Shown piece by piece: positions 8,881-17,566 of a DNA stretch of 64,000 nucleotides. The first letter of the stretch is position 1. The number at the start of each line of letters is the position of its first letter. Location of the stretch: assembly GCA_036337715.1 (NCBI GenBank), contig JAYZDS010000003.1, positions 47,060 to 111,059 on the forward strand, written 5' to 3'. The notes beneath the pieces were generated by a model. That model saw only the letters and a list, made by a program, of their open reading frames with translations, made no database searches and was not told the DNA's origin. Source of the stretch: JAURNZ01 sp036337715 (lineage in GTDB: Bacteria; Pseudomonadota; Gammaproteobacteria; Comchoanobacterales; Comchoanobacteraceae). The position numbers and the translations under genes were made by a program.

Positions 8881-9728
8881 CAAAATATTTAGAAAATATT
8901 TTTGATATAACCAATACCTATGATTTGATTATCAGTGATGTGTTTGGTGTCGTTCATGATGGACAAAGGTTATTAAAGAATGCAGATAAGTTTTTCAAGC
9001 AAGAAGCTAGTAAAGTTGCTCTACTAACCAATGATGGTAGAGGTATAGATGATGTTGCAGAGCATCTTAAAGGTTATAATTTTTTAAAAAAAGAACATTA
9101 TAAAGATCTCTTTACCTCTGGTTTTTTTTTAGATGAATTCTATAAATTAAATTCTGAATCGAATATAAAGTGTTTTATACTCGATGATTATTTAGAGACT
9201 AGTGCTAATCGAAAGGAAGCAGTACTATCTGTTCCAAGCATAACTTTTACAAGTGATATAAAAGAGGCTAACTATTGTTTTGCTTCAGGGGTTTGTAAAT
9301 TTGACTTAGATTATATTAAAAATAATCAAGACTTACTTTCTAAGTTGACTATTTTAAAAAATAATCATTGTAAGCTTTTATGTCCTAATCCTGATAAATT
9401 TGTTGTATATGATAATCGCCTGATTGTCTTAGCTGGATTCATTGCAGAACAATATCAGAAACTTGGTGGTGAAGTAATCAGCTTTGGGAAACCAAATAAA
9501 TATCCATATGAATTTATTATTAATAAATATAATCCAAATAAAGTATTAATGATAGGAGATACGCTTGAAACAGATATAGATGGCGCAAATCAGGTCGGTA
9601 TAGATTCATTACTCATTGGTACAGGTGTGACAAAGCATTATTGGCAAAATAATAATCATGGCGGTACATTTGAGTCTTGGTTAGCTGATTCAACCATCAA
9701 ACCAACCTGGTATATAGATGAATTTTAG
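8877..9728 (+). CDS. HAD-superfamily class IIA hydrolase (TIGR01459-like)
   Basis: A phosphatase-like protein with the HAD motifs in order: DVFGVVHDG (motif I, nucleophile Asp), LLTNDGR (motif II), FGKPNKYPYEFI and MIGDTLETDIDGANQVGI (motifs III/IV). NagD-like subclass IIA proteins dephosphorylate small metabolites; the substrate here is unknown. The TTG start overlaps the fabF stop and has AAAAGGG 8 bases upstream, a strong ribosome binding site. This family is better known from alphaproteobacteria, and it sits where pabC usually lies between fabF and mltG. A run of nine T begins at 9122. Confidence 0.8.
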   Translation: MTKYLENIFDITNTYDLIISDVFGVVHDGQRLLKNADKFFKQEASKVALLTNDGRGIDDVAEHLKGYNFLKKEHYKDLFTSGFFLDEFYKLNSESNIKCFILDDYLETSANRKEAVLSVPSITFTSDIKEANYCFASGVCKFDLDYIKNNQDLLSKLTILKNNHCKLLCPNPDKFVVYDNRLIVLAGFIAEQYQKLGGEVISFGKPNKYPYEFIINKYNPNKVLMIGDTLETDIDGANQVGIDSLLIGTGVTKHYWQNNNHGGTFESWLADSTIKPTWYIDEF

Positions 9729-9740
9729 TATTTAAATTTT

Positions 9741-10673
9741 ATGAATATTAAAAATTTTATTTTAAAAACGACTTTATTTTTCCTACTAATTGTATGCTTA
9801 CTCAACGGCACCATATTCTTTTTATCAAACAATCAATCTGATACATTTGTTTACCATGTTAAAAAAGGTAAGTTTGCAAACGTCATTTATCGTGAACTAT
9901 ACGATGATGAGTTAATTATTTCTAGTAGAGCTTTTTCATTGTTTTGTTTTTTAACTGGCACGACTAAACAGTTAAAAGCAGGTTATTATATTTTTCCTAA
10001 ACATGCATCAATTTATACGATCAATCACTATATGGTTAAAGGGATTCATCCGGAGGGTAAAATAACGATTGTTGAGGGCATGACTGAAAATGATGTTAAT
10101 GAACAGATTAAACATGCACCATACCTTGAAAAAACCTATTTAACACGTGAAGACTGCGGTTATTTATACCCTGATACATATCATTATGAGTATGGTCAAA
10201 ATGCAAGTGTCATTATCAATAAAGCAAAGAAAAAAATGAATGATGTAATTGAAGATGTATGGTCAAAAAGAGATCGTGATATCCCCATAAAAACATCAAA
10301 GGCCATGATCGTTGTCGCATCCATCATTATTAGAGAAGCACCAGATATATCTGAATTTGATAATGTTGCGTCAGTTATTTATAATCGCCTTGCTATACGC
10401 ATGCATTTAGGTTTATGTTCAACACTAGTTTATGTATTAAATAAATCCACCTTAACAAAAGAAGACCTAAACTTTGAATCTGATTATAATACATATAAGC
10501 ATTATGGATTGCCCCCAGGTCCAATTTCTTTTGTTTCAAAGGCTTCACTTGAAGCAGCAACAAAATATAATAAAGCTTTTGATTATTTATATTTTTTATC
10601 AGCTGATAATAAGATGTACTATGCTAAAACTTATAAAGAACACCAACGAAATATAAACGCTTATTTAAAGTGA
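9741..10673 (+). CDS. mltG: Endolytic murein transglycosylase MltG (YceG-like)
   Basis: Inner-membrane transglycosylase that cleaves nascent glycan strands and ends their polymerisation. One membrane helix lies at residues 8-29, then the periplasmic YceG domain. The catalytic Glu is conserved in ASIIIREAPDISE, and the late GLPPGPIS motif is intact. The segment normally reading QTDPTVIYG is GLCSTLVYV, a divergent patch. At 310 residues it is slightly short. Place before tmk and holB matches E. coli. Confidence 0.93.
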   Translation: MNIKNFILKTTLFFLLIVCLLNGTIFFLSNNQSDTFVYHVKKGKFANVIYRELYDDELIISSRAFSLFCFLTGTTKQLKAGYYIFPKHASIYTINHYMVKGIHPEGKITIVEGMTENDVNEQIKHAPYLEKTYLTREDCGYLYPDTYHYEYGQNASVIINKAKKKMNDVIEDVWSKRDRDIPIKTSKAMIVVASIIIREAPDISEFDNVASVIYNRLAIRMHLGLCSTLVYVLNKSTLTKEDLNFESDYNTYKHYGLPPGPISFVSKASLEAATKYNKAFDYLYFLSADNKMYYAKTYKEHQRNINAYLK

Positions 10674-10719
10674 ACCATTGGCATTGCTAATTATTTATAA
10701 TTGAGATACATTTAAAATT

Positions 10720-11355
10720 ATGAAAGGTAAATTTATAACTGTTGAAGGCATAGAAGGTGTTGGTAAGACAACCTCCGTAAGGGTTATTGCTGATTTTCTT
10801 CACCAATATGCTGATGTTGAAGTAATCGCTACTAGAGAACCAGGTGGTACAGCATTCTGTGAACGTTTAAGAGAGCTATTTACTCGAGAATATCACGAAC
10901 CAATACATGTAGATACCGAGATTCTATTACTATTTGCATCAAGAAACCAACATGTTAACCAGTTGATATTACCAGCGCTTGAGAGAGGTGCTTGGGTCAT
11001 TTGTGATCGATTTACGGATGCAACTTATGCCTATCAAAATGCAAGTGGCATTGATTTTGAAAGAATACAACAAATACAGACCTGGTTACCCAATATTCCA
11101 AAGCCCGATTTAACTTTTTTACTAGATGCGCCTGTGAGTTTATGCATCAAAAGACTTAACACAAGATCAACTAAAGATAGAATTGAAAGTAGGGATGCGG
11201 ATTATTTTTCTAGAGTAAGAACAAATTATTTAAATATAGCAGCACAGGAAGAGGATAGGTTCTGTATTATAAATGGATCAAATCCTATTGATGATGTTCA
11301 TGCTTCCATTGAGGCACGACTATCAATGCTTTTAGAGAATCATGCCAACTGCTAA
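10720..11355 (+). CDS. tmk: Thymidylate kinase
   Basis: Phosphorylates dTMP to dTDP. The P-loop GIEGVGKTTS is near residue 9, TREPGGT binds dTMP, DRFTDATYAYQ is the DRY-like motif, and DRIESRDADYF is the lid region. Length of 211 is normal. It overlaps holB by 14 bases, as in the conserved mltG-tmk-holB order. Confidence 0.97.
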   Translation: MKGKFITVEGIEGVGKTTSVRVIADFLHQYADVEVIATREPGGTAFCERLRELFTREYHEPIHVDTEILLLFASRNQHVNQLILPALERGAWVICDRFTDATYAYQNASGIDFERIQQIQTWLPNIPKPDLTFLLDAPVSLCIKRLNTRSTKDRIESRDADYFSRVRTNYLNIAAQEEDRFCIINGSNPIDDVHASIEARLSMLLENHANC

Positions 11356-11980
11356 TATTTTTTTCGATGTCGAGAATGTTGAAAAAAAAGTTAATTCAAT
11401 CTTACAATTAGAAAGCTATTTTACTAATCAAACTGAGTCTGAACATATTTATGAATTGCCAGATATACTCTTACTTTCAGGTGGTACATCAATAGGTGTT
11501 GATGCGATTAGGGAGATTGCACCTAAAATTGCTCAAGCACCTAACTTATTAGAATCAAAATATATTATTTGTAAAGATTGTCATCTTTTAACTGAAGCTG
11601 CTCAAAATGCACTTTTAAAACACCTAGAACAGAACTATAGTTATTTAAATTGGCTTTTTTTTACATATGCCAAGTATGAATATAAATTATTAAAAACACT
11701 TCGTAGTCGATTTGTGCTACGTTACGATGGGTATACTGACACGATAACAAAAAATGAAATTGATCATTACGTTACAAAAATTAGAGATAATGATTTTGGC
11801 TTTGATAATTTAAATTTAGATATTTTATTGATGTCTTTATTTCATTTGTACCAAAAAGAAACTCATAAAAAAACGCATTGGTTAAAACGTATCGACCGGG
11901 TCATTAAAATAAAATCTTTTGAACAAAGTCATCTAAAATGGTCAAAAAACACAACATTAGCATTAATCTTTACTGATTAA
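11342..11980 (+). CDS. holB: DNA polymerase III subunit delta', shortened
   Basis: Clamp-loader subunit. The AAA+-like core is recognisable from SIGVDAIREIAPKIAQAP and CHLLTEAAQNALLKHLEQ. At 212 residues it lacks about 120 relative to E. coli (334): no P-loop, no N-terminal zinc-binding cysteines and no proper C-terminal collar domain. Delta' does not hydrolyse ATP, so this may still work structurally. The position after tmk is diagnostic. The end overlaps lptE by 11 bases, convergently. Confidence 0.85.
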   Translation: MPTANIFFDVENVEKKVNSILQLESYFTNQTESEHIYELPDILLLSGGTSIGVDAIREIAPKIAQAPNLLESKYIICKDCHLLTEAAQNALLKHLEQNYSYLNWLFFTYAKYEYKLLKTLRSRFVLRYDGYTDTITKNEIDHYVTKIRDNDFGFDNLNLDILLMSLFHLYQKETHKKTHWLKRIDRVIKIKSFEQSHLKWSKNTTLALIFTD

Positions 11981-12407
11981 ATGTCTCAATATGAGTCACT
12001 GTATGTTTCATAAGCTGAATTCTCAAACTGTCTAATTGGTTGGATATGATTTGTGTTTGATATGGTGACTGATTGGAAGGTATATTAATTTCTTCACTTG
12101 CTGAAATGGTTTCAATTTTTTGATTGTATTTAATTTTCCAAGAAGCATTATACTCATATTGGCGCCATTTATTACCGGTGTTTTTATCTGAAATTAGTTT
12201 TGGCTCAATTTTGTAATCAGATATAATAATCGATGCACTTGGGCTGTTTTGTACGCCTAGTGAACCACCTAGTTGAATAAATCTTTCTCGTTCAAACTTA
12301 GGTTCTACTTGCGAGAAATCAAAACTTAATTGATTAGTTTTTAAATGGAAACCACAAGCCGATAGAAAAAATACCATCGTAAAAAGGAATGTTTTGTTTA
12401 ATGACAT
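11970..12407 (-). CDS. lptE: LPS-assembly lipoprotein LptE
   Basis: Outer-membrane lipoprotein that plugs LptD and helps insert lipopolysaccharide. Signal peptide with lipobox LSAC, Cys at residue 18, followed by GFHLK, the typical start of mature LptE. The rest is weakly conserved, with beta-rich stretches such as ASWKIKYNQKIETI. At 145 residues it is smaller than the E. coli protein. Its presence implies an LPS-bearing outer membrane. Confidence 0.82.
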   Translation of the reverse strand: MSLNKTFLFTMVFFLSACGFHLKTNQLSFDFSQVEPKFERERFIQLGGSLGVQNSPSASIIISDYKIEPKLISDKNTGNKWRQYEYNASWKIKYNQKIETISASEEINIPSNQSPYQTQIISNQLDSLRIQLMKHTVTHIETFNQ

Positions 12408-12438
12408 TCTTTTAGATTAATTTATTTTTATACAGTCT

Positions 12439-13824
12439 TCAATCATGATTTCTTGTAGCTAGGAAGATAATGCCATAAAACATTAAAATTAAAAATAATA
12501 TCGTATTATCGCCATAATACATCCAAGGCGTTTTTCCTTCATTTGTATTTGTAATAATAACTTGATTATTTTTAAAATGACTTATTTCTCCATTTGCTTT
12601 GATATACATTGATTGGCCTACGTTGCTACTGATAATGATTGGTTTTTGTGTTAGAAGTGCCATAAATTGTGCTATTTGATTAAAGTGATTTTCAAAAAGA
12701 CTATTTTCAAACCAGCCTAAGTCATTATTAGATAAAATAACATTTGCATCATCAATATGTTGATATATGAAAGAACTAAATAATAATTCATAACAAATTA
12801 ACCCCATAAAGTTGATATCATTAATCGCCCCATTTGTATCTGTACCATTGCCTGCAATAAAACCTTGATGTGGTAGCTCTAATAATTTTAATAGATGTTG
12901 AATACTACTTGGAATCCATTCGTTAAACTGAGCTAGATGATGCTTTTTATGTAGATAATCAATTTGATTGTTTTTATTAATTCCAATCATGCTATTATAT
13001 GAACCCTTTTTTTGATCATCATGAAAAATTAATCCTGTTAAAATATAAGTACTTTTTGAATTTGTTTTTATGTTATCTAGTTGACCATACATGGCTTCTG
13101 GATATAGGATAAGGTCAACTGATTTATTTAATATCTCTGGTTTAGCTTTTGATTTAATGACATTCTTTTCTGTTAAATAATGCTTATTTGTATGAACGAC
13201 ATAAATACTTAAAGGTTTAAAATGCTTGTAAAATAAGGGTGGTTTGATTTCAATTAACTCTGATATCACAATAAAAAATAAAATTATTATTAATTTGACA
13301 ATGTTTTTATTTTTTATTGATTTTCCAATGAAACTACAAGCAAAAACAAAGATAAAAGTACATCCATATATACCTAAAAATGGAATGATAAAGCTAAAGG
13401 ATGATGTTGCAAAAAAATATCCAAAAATGAGAAAAGGGTATCCGCCTAAAATATGAAGTTTAATAAATTCAGAGATCATAATAGCAGTTGGTAAAAGCAT
13501 AAAAGTTAATAATGAATTATTAGACTTAAATACACTTGTTAGTCGATAGCTTAGAGAATATATTAAGCCAAAAAAAATCCCTAATAAAGAAATGACCATT
13601 AAGCTTAGCATATAATTTAGGCCACCAATATAGTGGATGGGAACTAATAACCACATTGAACCAATAGTATGAAATGAAGAAAAAAATCCAAAAATACTTT
13701 TGTTATTCACAGTTGTCATTGTGAAAATTATGAAGACAGTTGGTACTAAAAGTTGTAAAGTTGGATAAAAGAAACCCATTGATGCAAAAGCGCCTAAGAT
13801 GATGGCGACAATCAAATTAGTCAT
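12439..13824 (-). CDS. lnt: Apolipoprotein N-acyltransferase
   Basis: Adds the third acyl chain to lipoproteins at the inner membrane. An N-terminal block of about six membrane helices precedes a nitrilase-like periplasmic domain whose Glu-Lys-Cys triad is visible: Glu in LILYPEAMYG, Lys in HKKHHLAQFNEW, Cys in GLICYELLFS. A last membrane helix closes the protein. 461 residues, about 50 short of E. coli. The start overlaps corC by 8 bases. Confidence 0.95.
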   Translation of the reverse strand: MTNLIVAIILGAFASMGFFYPTLQLLVPTVFIIFTMTTVNNKSIFGFFSSFHTIGSMWLLVPIHYIGGLNYMLSLMVISLLGIFFGLIYSLSYRLTSVFKSNNSLLTFMLLPTAIMISEFIKLHILGGYPFLIFGYFFATSSFSFIIPFLGIYGCTFIFVFACSFIGKSIKNKNIVKLIIILFFIVISELIEIKPPLFYKHFKPLSIYVVHTNKHYLTEKNVIKSKAKPEILNKSVDLILYPEAMYGQLDNIKTNSKSTYILTGLIFHDDQKKGSYNSMIGINKNNQIDYLHKKHHLAQFNEWIPSSIQHLLKLLELPHQGFIAGNGTDTNGAINDINFMGLICYELLFSSFIYQHIDDANVILSNNDLGWFENSLFENHFNQIAQFMALLTQKPIIISSNVGQSMYIKANGEISHFKNNQVIITNTNEGKTPWMYYGDNTILFLILMFYGIIFLATRNHD

Positions 13825-14644
13825 TTTTTAAAGTAATTTCAACTTTTTTCAAACGTCGATTATCAGAAGAAAGTACTTTAACATTAAACTTATTAAAGTC
13901 AAAACACTCATTTTCTTTTGGAATTCTTCCAAGCCTTTGGGTCATGATCCCTGCAATGGTTTGAAATTGTTCATCTGAAAGTTTGGTTGAAAAAAAGTCA
14001 TTAAAAGAATCAATTGGTGTTAAACCTGAAACATGATAGCAATTCGGTGATATGACTTTGATAACGGTATTATCTTCATCATCCGCATCATGTTCATCTT
14101 CAATTTCACCAACAATTTCCTCAAAAATATCTTCAATAGTCACAAGGCCGCTAATTTCACCGTATTCGTTAATTACCATTGACATGTGTGTACGCTTGAC
14201 TTGGAAATCATGAAGAAGATTGTCAATGCGTTTCCCTTCTGGTGTTAACATAGGTGGTCTGATTAAATGGTTAAGAGAGTCATGTATCTTGTTAGCGTGA
14301 TTTTGCTTTTCAGCAAAGTTGTGTCCGATTAAATCTTTAACTAATAAAATCCCCAATACATCATTTGAATTTTCTCCTAGAACAGGGTATCTAGAATGAT
14401 TGGTTTCTTTGATAATATTAATGACATCCTTCATTTTACTGTTAAAGGGTATCACATTCATTTGTGCTCTATGGATCATGATATCTCTGACTTTAATAGA
14501 TGAGATATCAACGACGCCGTGTAACATACGATTAGTATCTTTATCGAATACATTGCGGCTATGAGCAAAAGATATTAAGTCTTTAAAACCACTTGTATTA
14601 TAAAACCATTGTTGGATAAAAAATTTTTTTAATACGTTCTTCAT
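13817..14644 (-). CDS. corC: CorC/YbeX-type CBS domain protein
   Basis: Cytoplasmic protein linked to magnesium/cobalt efflux. Two CBS domains (about residues 55-175, including IMIHRAQMNVIPF and GEISGLVTIEDIFEEIVGEI) and a CorC_HlyC C-terminal domain (GIMTQRLGRIP). 275 residues, normal. Order ybeZ-ybeY-corC-lnt is that of E. coli. Confidence 0.93.
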   Translation of the reverse strand: MKNVLKKFFIQQWFYNTSGFKDLISFAHSRNVFDKDTNRMLHGVVDISSIKVRDIMIHRAQMNVIPFNSKMKDVINIIKETNHSRYPVLGENSNDVLGILLVKDLIGHNFAEKQNHANKIHDSLNHLIRPPMLTPEGKRIDNLLHDFQVKRTHMSMVINEYGEISGLVTIEDIFEEIVGEIEDEHDADDEDNTVIKVISPNCYHVSGLTPIDSFNDFFSTKLSDEQFQTIAGIMTQRLGRIPKENECFDFNKFNVKVLSSDNRRLKKVEITLKND

Positions 14645-14652
14645 TATTAATA

Positions 14653-15075
14653 TTATGACTTATTTTTTTTAAAAATTTCAAATAAATTCTCTTCAATAGA
14701 TTCCATAATAATCGTATCATCATCAAAATCATGAGTATATTCACATAAATGTAAAATACCGTGGCAATATACTTGAAAATAACGTTCTTCTAATGTTTTT
14801 TCAAGTGCCTTACTTTCATTAATAATGACCGGATGACAAAGGATGATCATGCCACTATGGTTGTTTTCTGGAAAAGAAAGTACATTGGTTGGACCAGCTT
14901 TTTTTCTATAAACAATGTTGTAGTATTCACCTTCCTCATTATCAACAATCATGACGTGAATGGATGACAAGTCTATATGGATATAATCAAGTACTAATTT
15001 AGTCCAACTTTGTAGCTGAGTAGTAATTGCTCTGACTTCATAAGATGTTTTTATATCAACGGTTATGTCGCTCAT
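14653..15075 (-). CDS. ybeY: Endoribonuclease / rRNA maturation factor YbeY
   Basis: Metal-dependent RNase of 16S rRNA 3' maturation and ribosome quality control. The three zinc-binding histidines lie in HGILHLCEYTH with the right spacing (1, 5, 11), although the usual GYD before the third His reads EYT. TNVLSFP is also conserved. 140 residues, a little short. It overlaps phoH by 20 bases. Confidence 0.92.
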   Translation of the reverse strand: MSDITVDIKTSYEVRAITTQLQSWTKLVLDYIHIDLSSIHVMIVDNEEGEYYNIVYRKKAGPTNVLSFPENNHSGMIILCHPVIINESKALEKTLEERYFQVYCHGILHLCEYTHDFDDDTIIMESIEENLFEIFKKNKS

Positions 15076-15985
15076 AGGCTTCTACAATTTTTTTAACCAA
15101 TTTATGTCTGACTACTGCTTTATGGGTAAATGTATTAATAGCAATTTCAGAAATATTTTTTAAATATGATTGAGCTTCAAGAAAGCCAGATTCACCTTTA
15201 TTTAGATCAGATTGAGATGCATCACCAACAATAACCATCTTTGACTTATAGCCTAATCTCGTCAGTGCCATTTTTAATTGTGATTTTGTACAATTTTGTG
15301 CTTCATCAATAATCACAAAGCTGTGCTTAAAAGTTCTACCTCGCATAAAGGCTAGTAAATTAATTTCGATGGTTTTATTAAGAAGTAATTTATCTACTTG
15401 TTCAGTACCCATGAGTTCATATAATGAGTCATACAATGGTTGAAGGTAAGGGTTGATCTTCTCAGTCATATCCCCAGGTAGATAACCAATTTTTTCTCCC
15501 GCTTCAATAGCTGGTCTAACCAAGATGATTTTTTTACATGTTTTTTTTCTTAATGCATCAACAGCGCATGCAACAGAAAGAAAAGTTTTTCCTGTTCCAG
15601 ATGGGCCAGTACCAAATGTAATGTCGTGATTTTCTATTGCATTTATAAACTTTGCTTGCTCTTCATTTAAAATTTTTATTGGCAGGTCACTATTGATATT
15701 GTTTTCTATGGTTTCGTTACTATGTAGAAGCAGTTCTAATTGTTTTTCATCAATATCTATTTTTTTAGATAAATTAATAATTCTTTCCAAAATGATATAT
15801 GCATTTTCAACATCTTGAAGGACATTTCCTTTGATTTGAAAGGTATCAGCGCGATGATGAATTGACACGTTAAAGGCACGTTCTATTTCTTTAATATTGT
15901 TATGGTGCTCACCACAAATATTTATCATTTGATGATTGTTATAATCGCTAAGTGTGAGTGTTCTTGTGAGTAAATCTTTTTTCAT
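15056..15985 (-). CDS. ybeZ: PhoH-like ATPase YbeZ
   Basis: ATPase that partners YbeY in RNA metabolism. A KH-like N-terminal part is followed by Walker A GPSGTGKTFLS near residue 125 and Walker B FVIIDEAQNCT. 309 residues, slightly short. The overlap with ybeY indicates translational coupling. Confidence 0.94.
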   Translation of the reverse strand: MKKDLLTRTLTLSDYNNHQMINICGEHHNNIKEIERAFNVSIHHRADTFQIKGNVLQDVENAYIILERIINLSKKIDIDEKQLELLLHSNETIENNINSDLPIKILNEEQAKFINAIENHDITFGTGPSGTGKTFLSVACAVDALRKKTCKKIILVRPAIEAGEKIGYLPGDMTEKINPYLQPLYDSLYELMGTEQVDKLLLNKTIEINLLAFMRGRTFKHSFVIIDEAQNCTKSQLKMALTRLGYKSKMVIVGDASQSDLNKGESGFLEAQSYLKNISEIAINTFTHKAVVRHKLVKKIVEAYERHNR

Positions 15986-16020
15986 TTAATAAGCACTATA
16001 TTTTAAATATAGCATATTTA

Positions 16021-17346
16021 TCATATTAAGTTACCCTGAAGGCTATTTAATGATGCAGATTTAACGCGAACATTGACCATTTTGCCAATAAGTTCTTTTG
16101 GACCATTAAAATTTAAACTGCGGTTGTTTTCGGTTCTACCTGTTAGTTGCTCATTACTTTTTTTAGAGAAACCAGTAACCAAAATAGTCTGATCAGTACC
16201 AATCATACTTTCACTGATGGCATAGGCTTGTTGATTAATTAATCCCTGTATCCTTGATAATCGACGTTTCTTTTCTTCTAAGGTAACATTATCCTGAATT
16301 AAACTAGCAGGTGTACCAGGTCGTTTGCTGTAGATAAAACTGAATGAGTAGTCGATATTTAAATCTTTTATCAATTCATATGTTTGCATAAAGTCATCTT
16401 CAGTTTCACCAGGATAACCAATGATAAAATCCGATGAAATTGATATATTGGGTCTAACAGCTCTTAATTTATGAATGGTTTCTCTATACATTTCATGTGT
16501 ATAGCCTCTTTTCATTAACTCGAGAATTCTATTTGAACCACTTTGAACAGGTAAATGAAGGTAGTTTGGTAAAACATCGATGTCCCTATATGCATCGACT
16601 AAGGATTGATCAAATTCAGCCGGGTGAGAGGTGGTAAATCGTATTCTTTCAACCCCCTTCACTTGGCTTAAATATCGTATGAGCAGTGCTAAATTAACAT
16701 CGGTATCTGAACCACTCATTTTAACATTATATCCGTTTACATTCTGACCTAATAAGTGTATTTCTTTGGCGCCAAGTTTAACTAACTCATGTACCTCAAG
16801 AATAATATCATCAAAGTTTCTTGATACTTCTTGACCCCTTGTATAAGGGACAATACAAAATGAACAAAATTTGCTACATCCTTCCATGATAGAGACAAAA
16901 GCACTGGGACCTGTTTTACCAGGAAGCGGCAAATTATCGAATTTTTCAATGGGTTTAAATGCCACATTAGCCTGAGGAATTTCGTTATTATGAATCTGGT
17001 TTATCATTTTTGGTAAATGGTGTATCGTTTGTGGCCCAAAAACAATATCAACAAATGGTGCTCTTAAACGAATGTGTTCTGCTTCCTGAGCCGCAACGCA
17101 ACCACCAACGCCAATGATTAAATTTTTATTTTTTTCTTTTAATTTTCGCCATCTTCCTAATTCAGAAAAAACTTTTTCTTGTGCCTTCTCTCTGATTGAA
17201 CAAGTATTCATTATTAGTAAATCAGCATCTTTTTCTAATTGTGTTGGTTTATAGTTATGTGAATTGTTCAACAACTCAAAAATTTTATTTGAGTCATAAA
17301 CATTCATTTGGCAACCATATGTTTGGACAAATACTCTTTTATTCAT
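16021..17346 (-). CDS. miaB: tRNA-2-methylthio-N6-dimethylallyladenosine synthase MiaB
   Basis: Radical SAM methylthiotransferase acting on i6A37 of tRNA. The N-terminal UPF0004 domain supplies three Cys (YGCQMNVYDS, NTCSIREKAQ, GVGGCVA), the radical SAM cluster is CSKFCSFC near residue 155, and a TRAM domain ends the protein. 441 residues. ATG 17346 fits family alignment, but no Shine-Dalgarno is visible: the 35 bases before it are a T-run plus terminator hairpin belonging to the small gene upstream. Confidence 0.96.
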   Translation of the reverse strand: MNKRVFVQTYGCQMNVYDSNKIFELLNNSHNYKPTQLEKDADLLIMNTCSIREKAQEKVFSELGRWRKLKEKNKNLIIGVGGCVAAQEAEHIRLRAPFVDIVFGPQTIHHLPKMINQIHNNEIPQANVAFKPIEKFDNLPLPGKTGPSAFVSIMEGCSKFCSFCIVPYTRGQEVSRNFDDIILEVHELVKLGAKEIHLLGQNVNGYNVKMSGSDTDVNLALLIRYLSQVKGVERIRFTTSHPAEFDQSLVDAYRDIDVLPNYLHLPVQSGSNRILELMKRGYTHEMYRETIHKLRAVRPNISISSDFIIGYPGETEDDFMQTYELIKDLNIDYSFSFIYSKRPGTPASLIQDNVTLEEKKRRLSRIQGLINQQAYAISESMIGTDQTILVTGFSKKSNEQLTGRTENNRSLNFNGPKELIGKMVNVRVKSASLNSLQGNLI

Positions 17347-17352
17347 AAGTTT

Positions 17353-17382
17353 AAAAAAAGGGGACCCTAGGCCCCCTTTTTT
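17353..17382 (-). terminator. Rho-independent terminator, hairpin with T-run
   Basis: A GC-rich hairpin (GGGGGCC-TAG-GGTCCCC read on the minus strand, one G-T wobble) is flanked by A and T runs that extend the stem. It follows the small lipoprotein gene and ends 7 bases before the miaB start. It is symmetric enough to act on both strands. It is the only strong intrinsic terminator I found in the window. Confidence 0.85.
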
Positions 17383-17397
17383 ATTAAGTAAAATTAA

Positions 17398-17505
17398 TTA
17401 TTTACCATAGCTTGATACAGAAGGACCTGAAGTTGCTGTGTCATCTGACGAACAACCGACCAAAACCATGCTTAAGCTAACAACTACTAATAATAATTTC
17501 TTCAT
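17398..17505 (-). CDS. 35-residue lipoprotein, unknown function
   Basis: A complete small gene: GGAGG box 8 bases before ATG 17505, a 35-codon frame and a terminator 16 bases after the stop. The product begins MKKLLLVVVSLSMVLVGC, a lipoprotein signal with lipobox LVGC, Cys at residue 18. The mature peptide is only 18 residues (CSSDDTATSGPSVSSYGK). With Ser after the Cys, the Lol rule predicts outer-membrane sorting. Small entericidin-like or Lpp-like lipoproteins have this shape, but no family is recognisable. Confidence 0.75.
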   Translation of the reverse strand: MKKLLLVVVSLSMVLVGCSSDDTATSGPSVSSYGK

Positions 17506-17566
17506 TTTAAGAACCTCCAATTCAGATCTAATATTAACAATATTTTTGTTGATGATCAAGCGTTAA

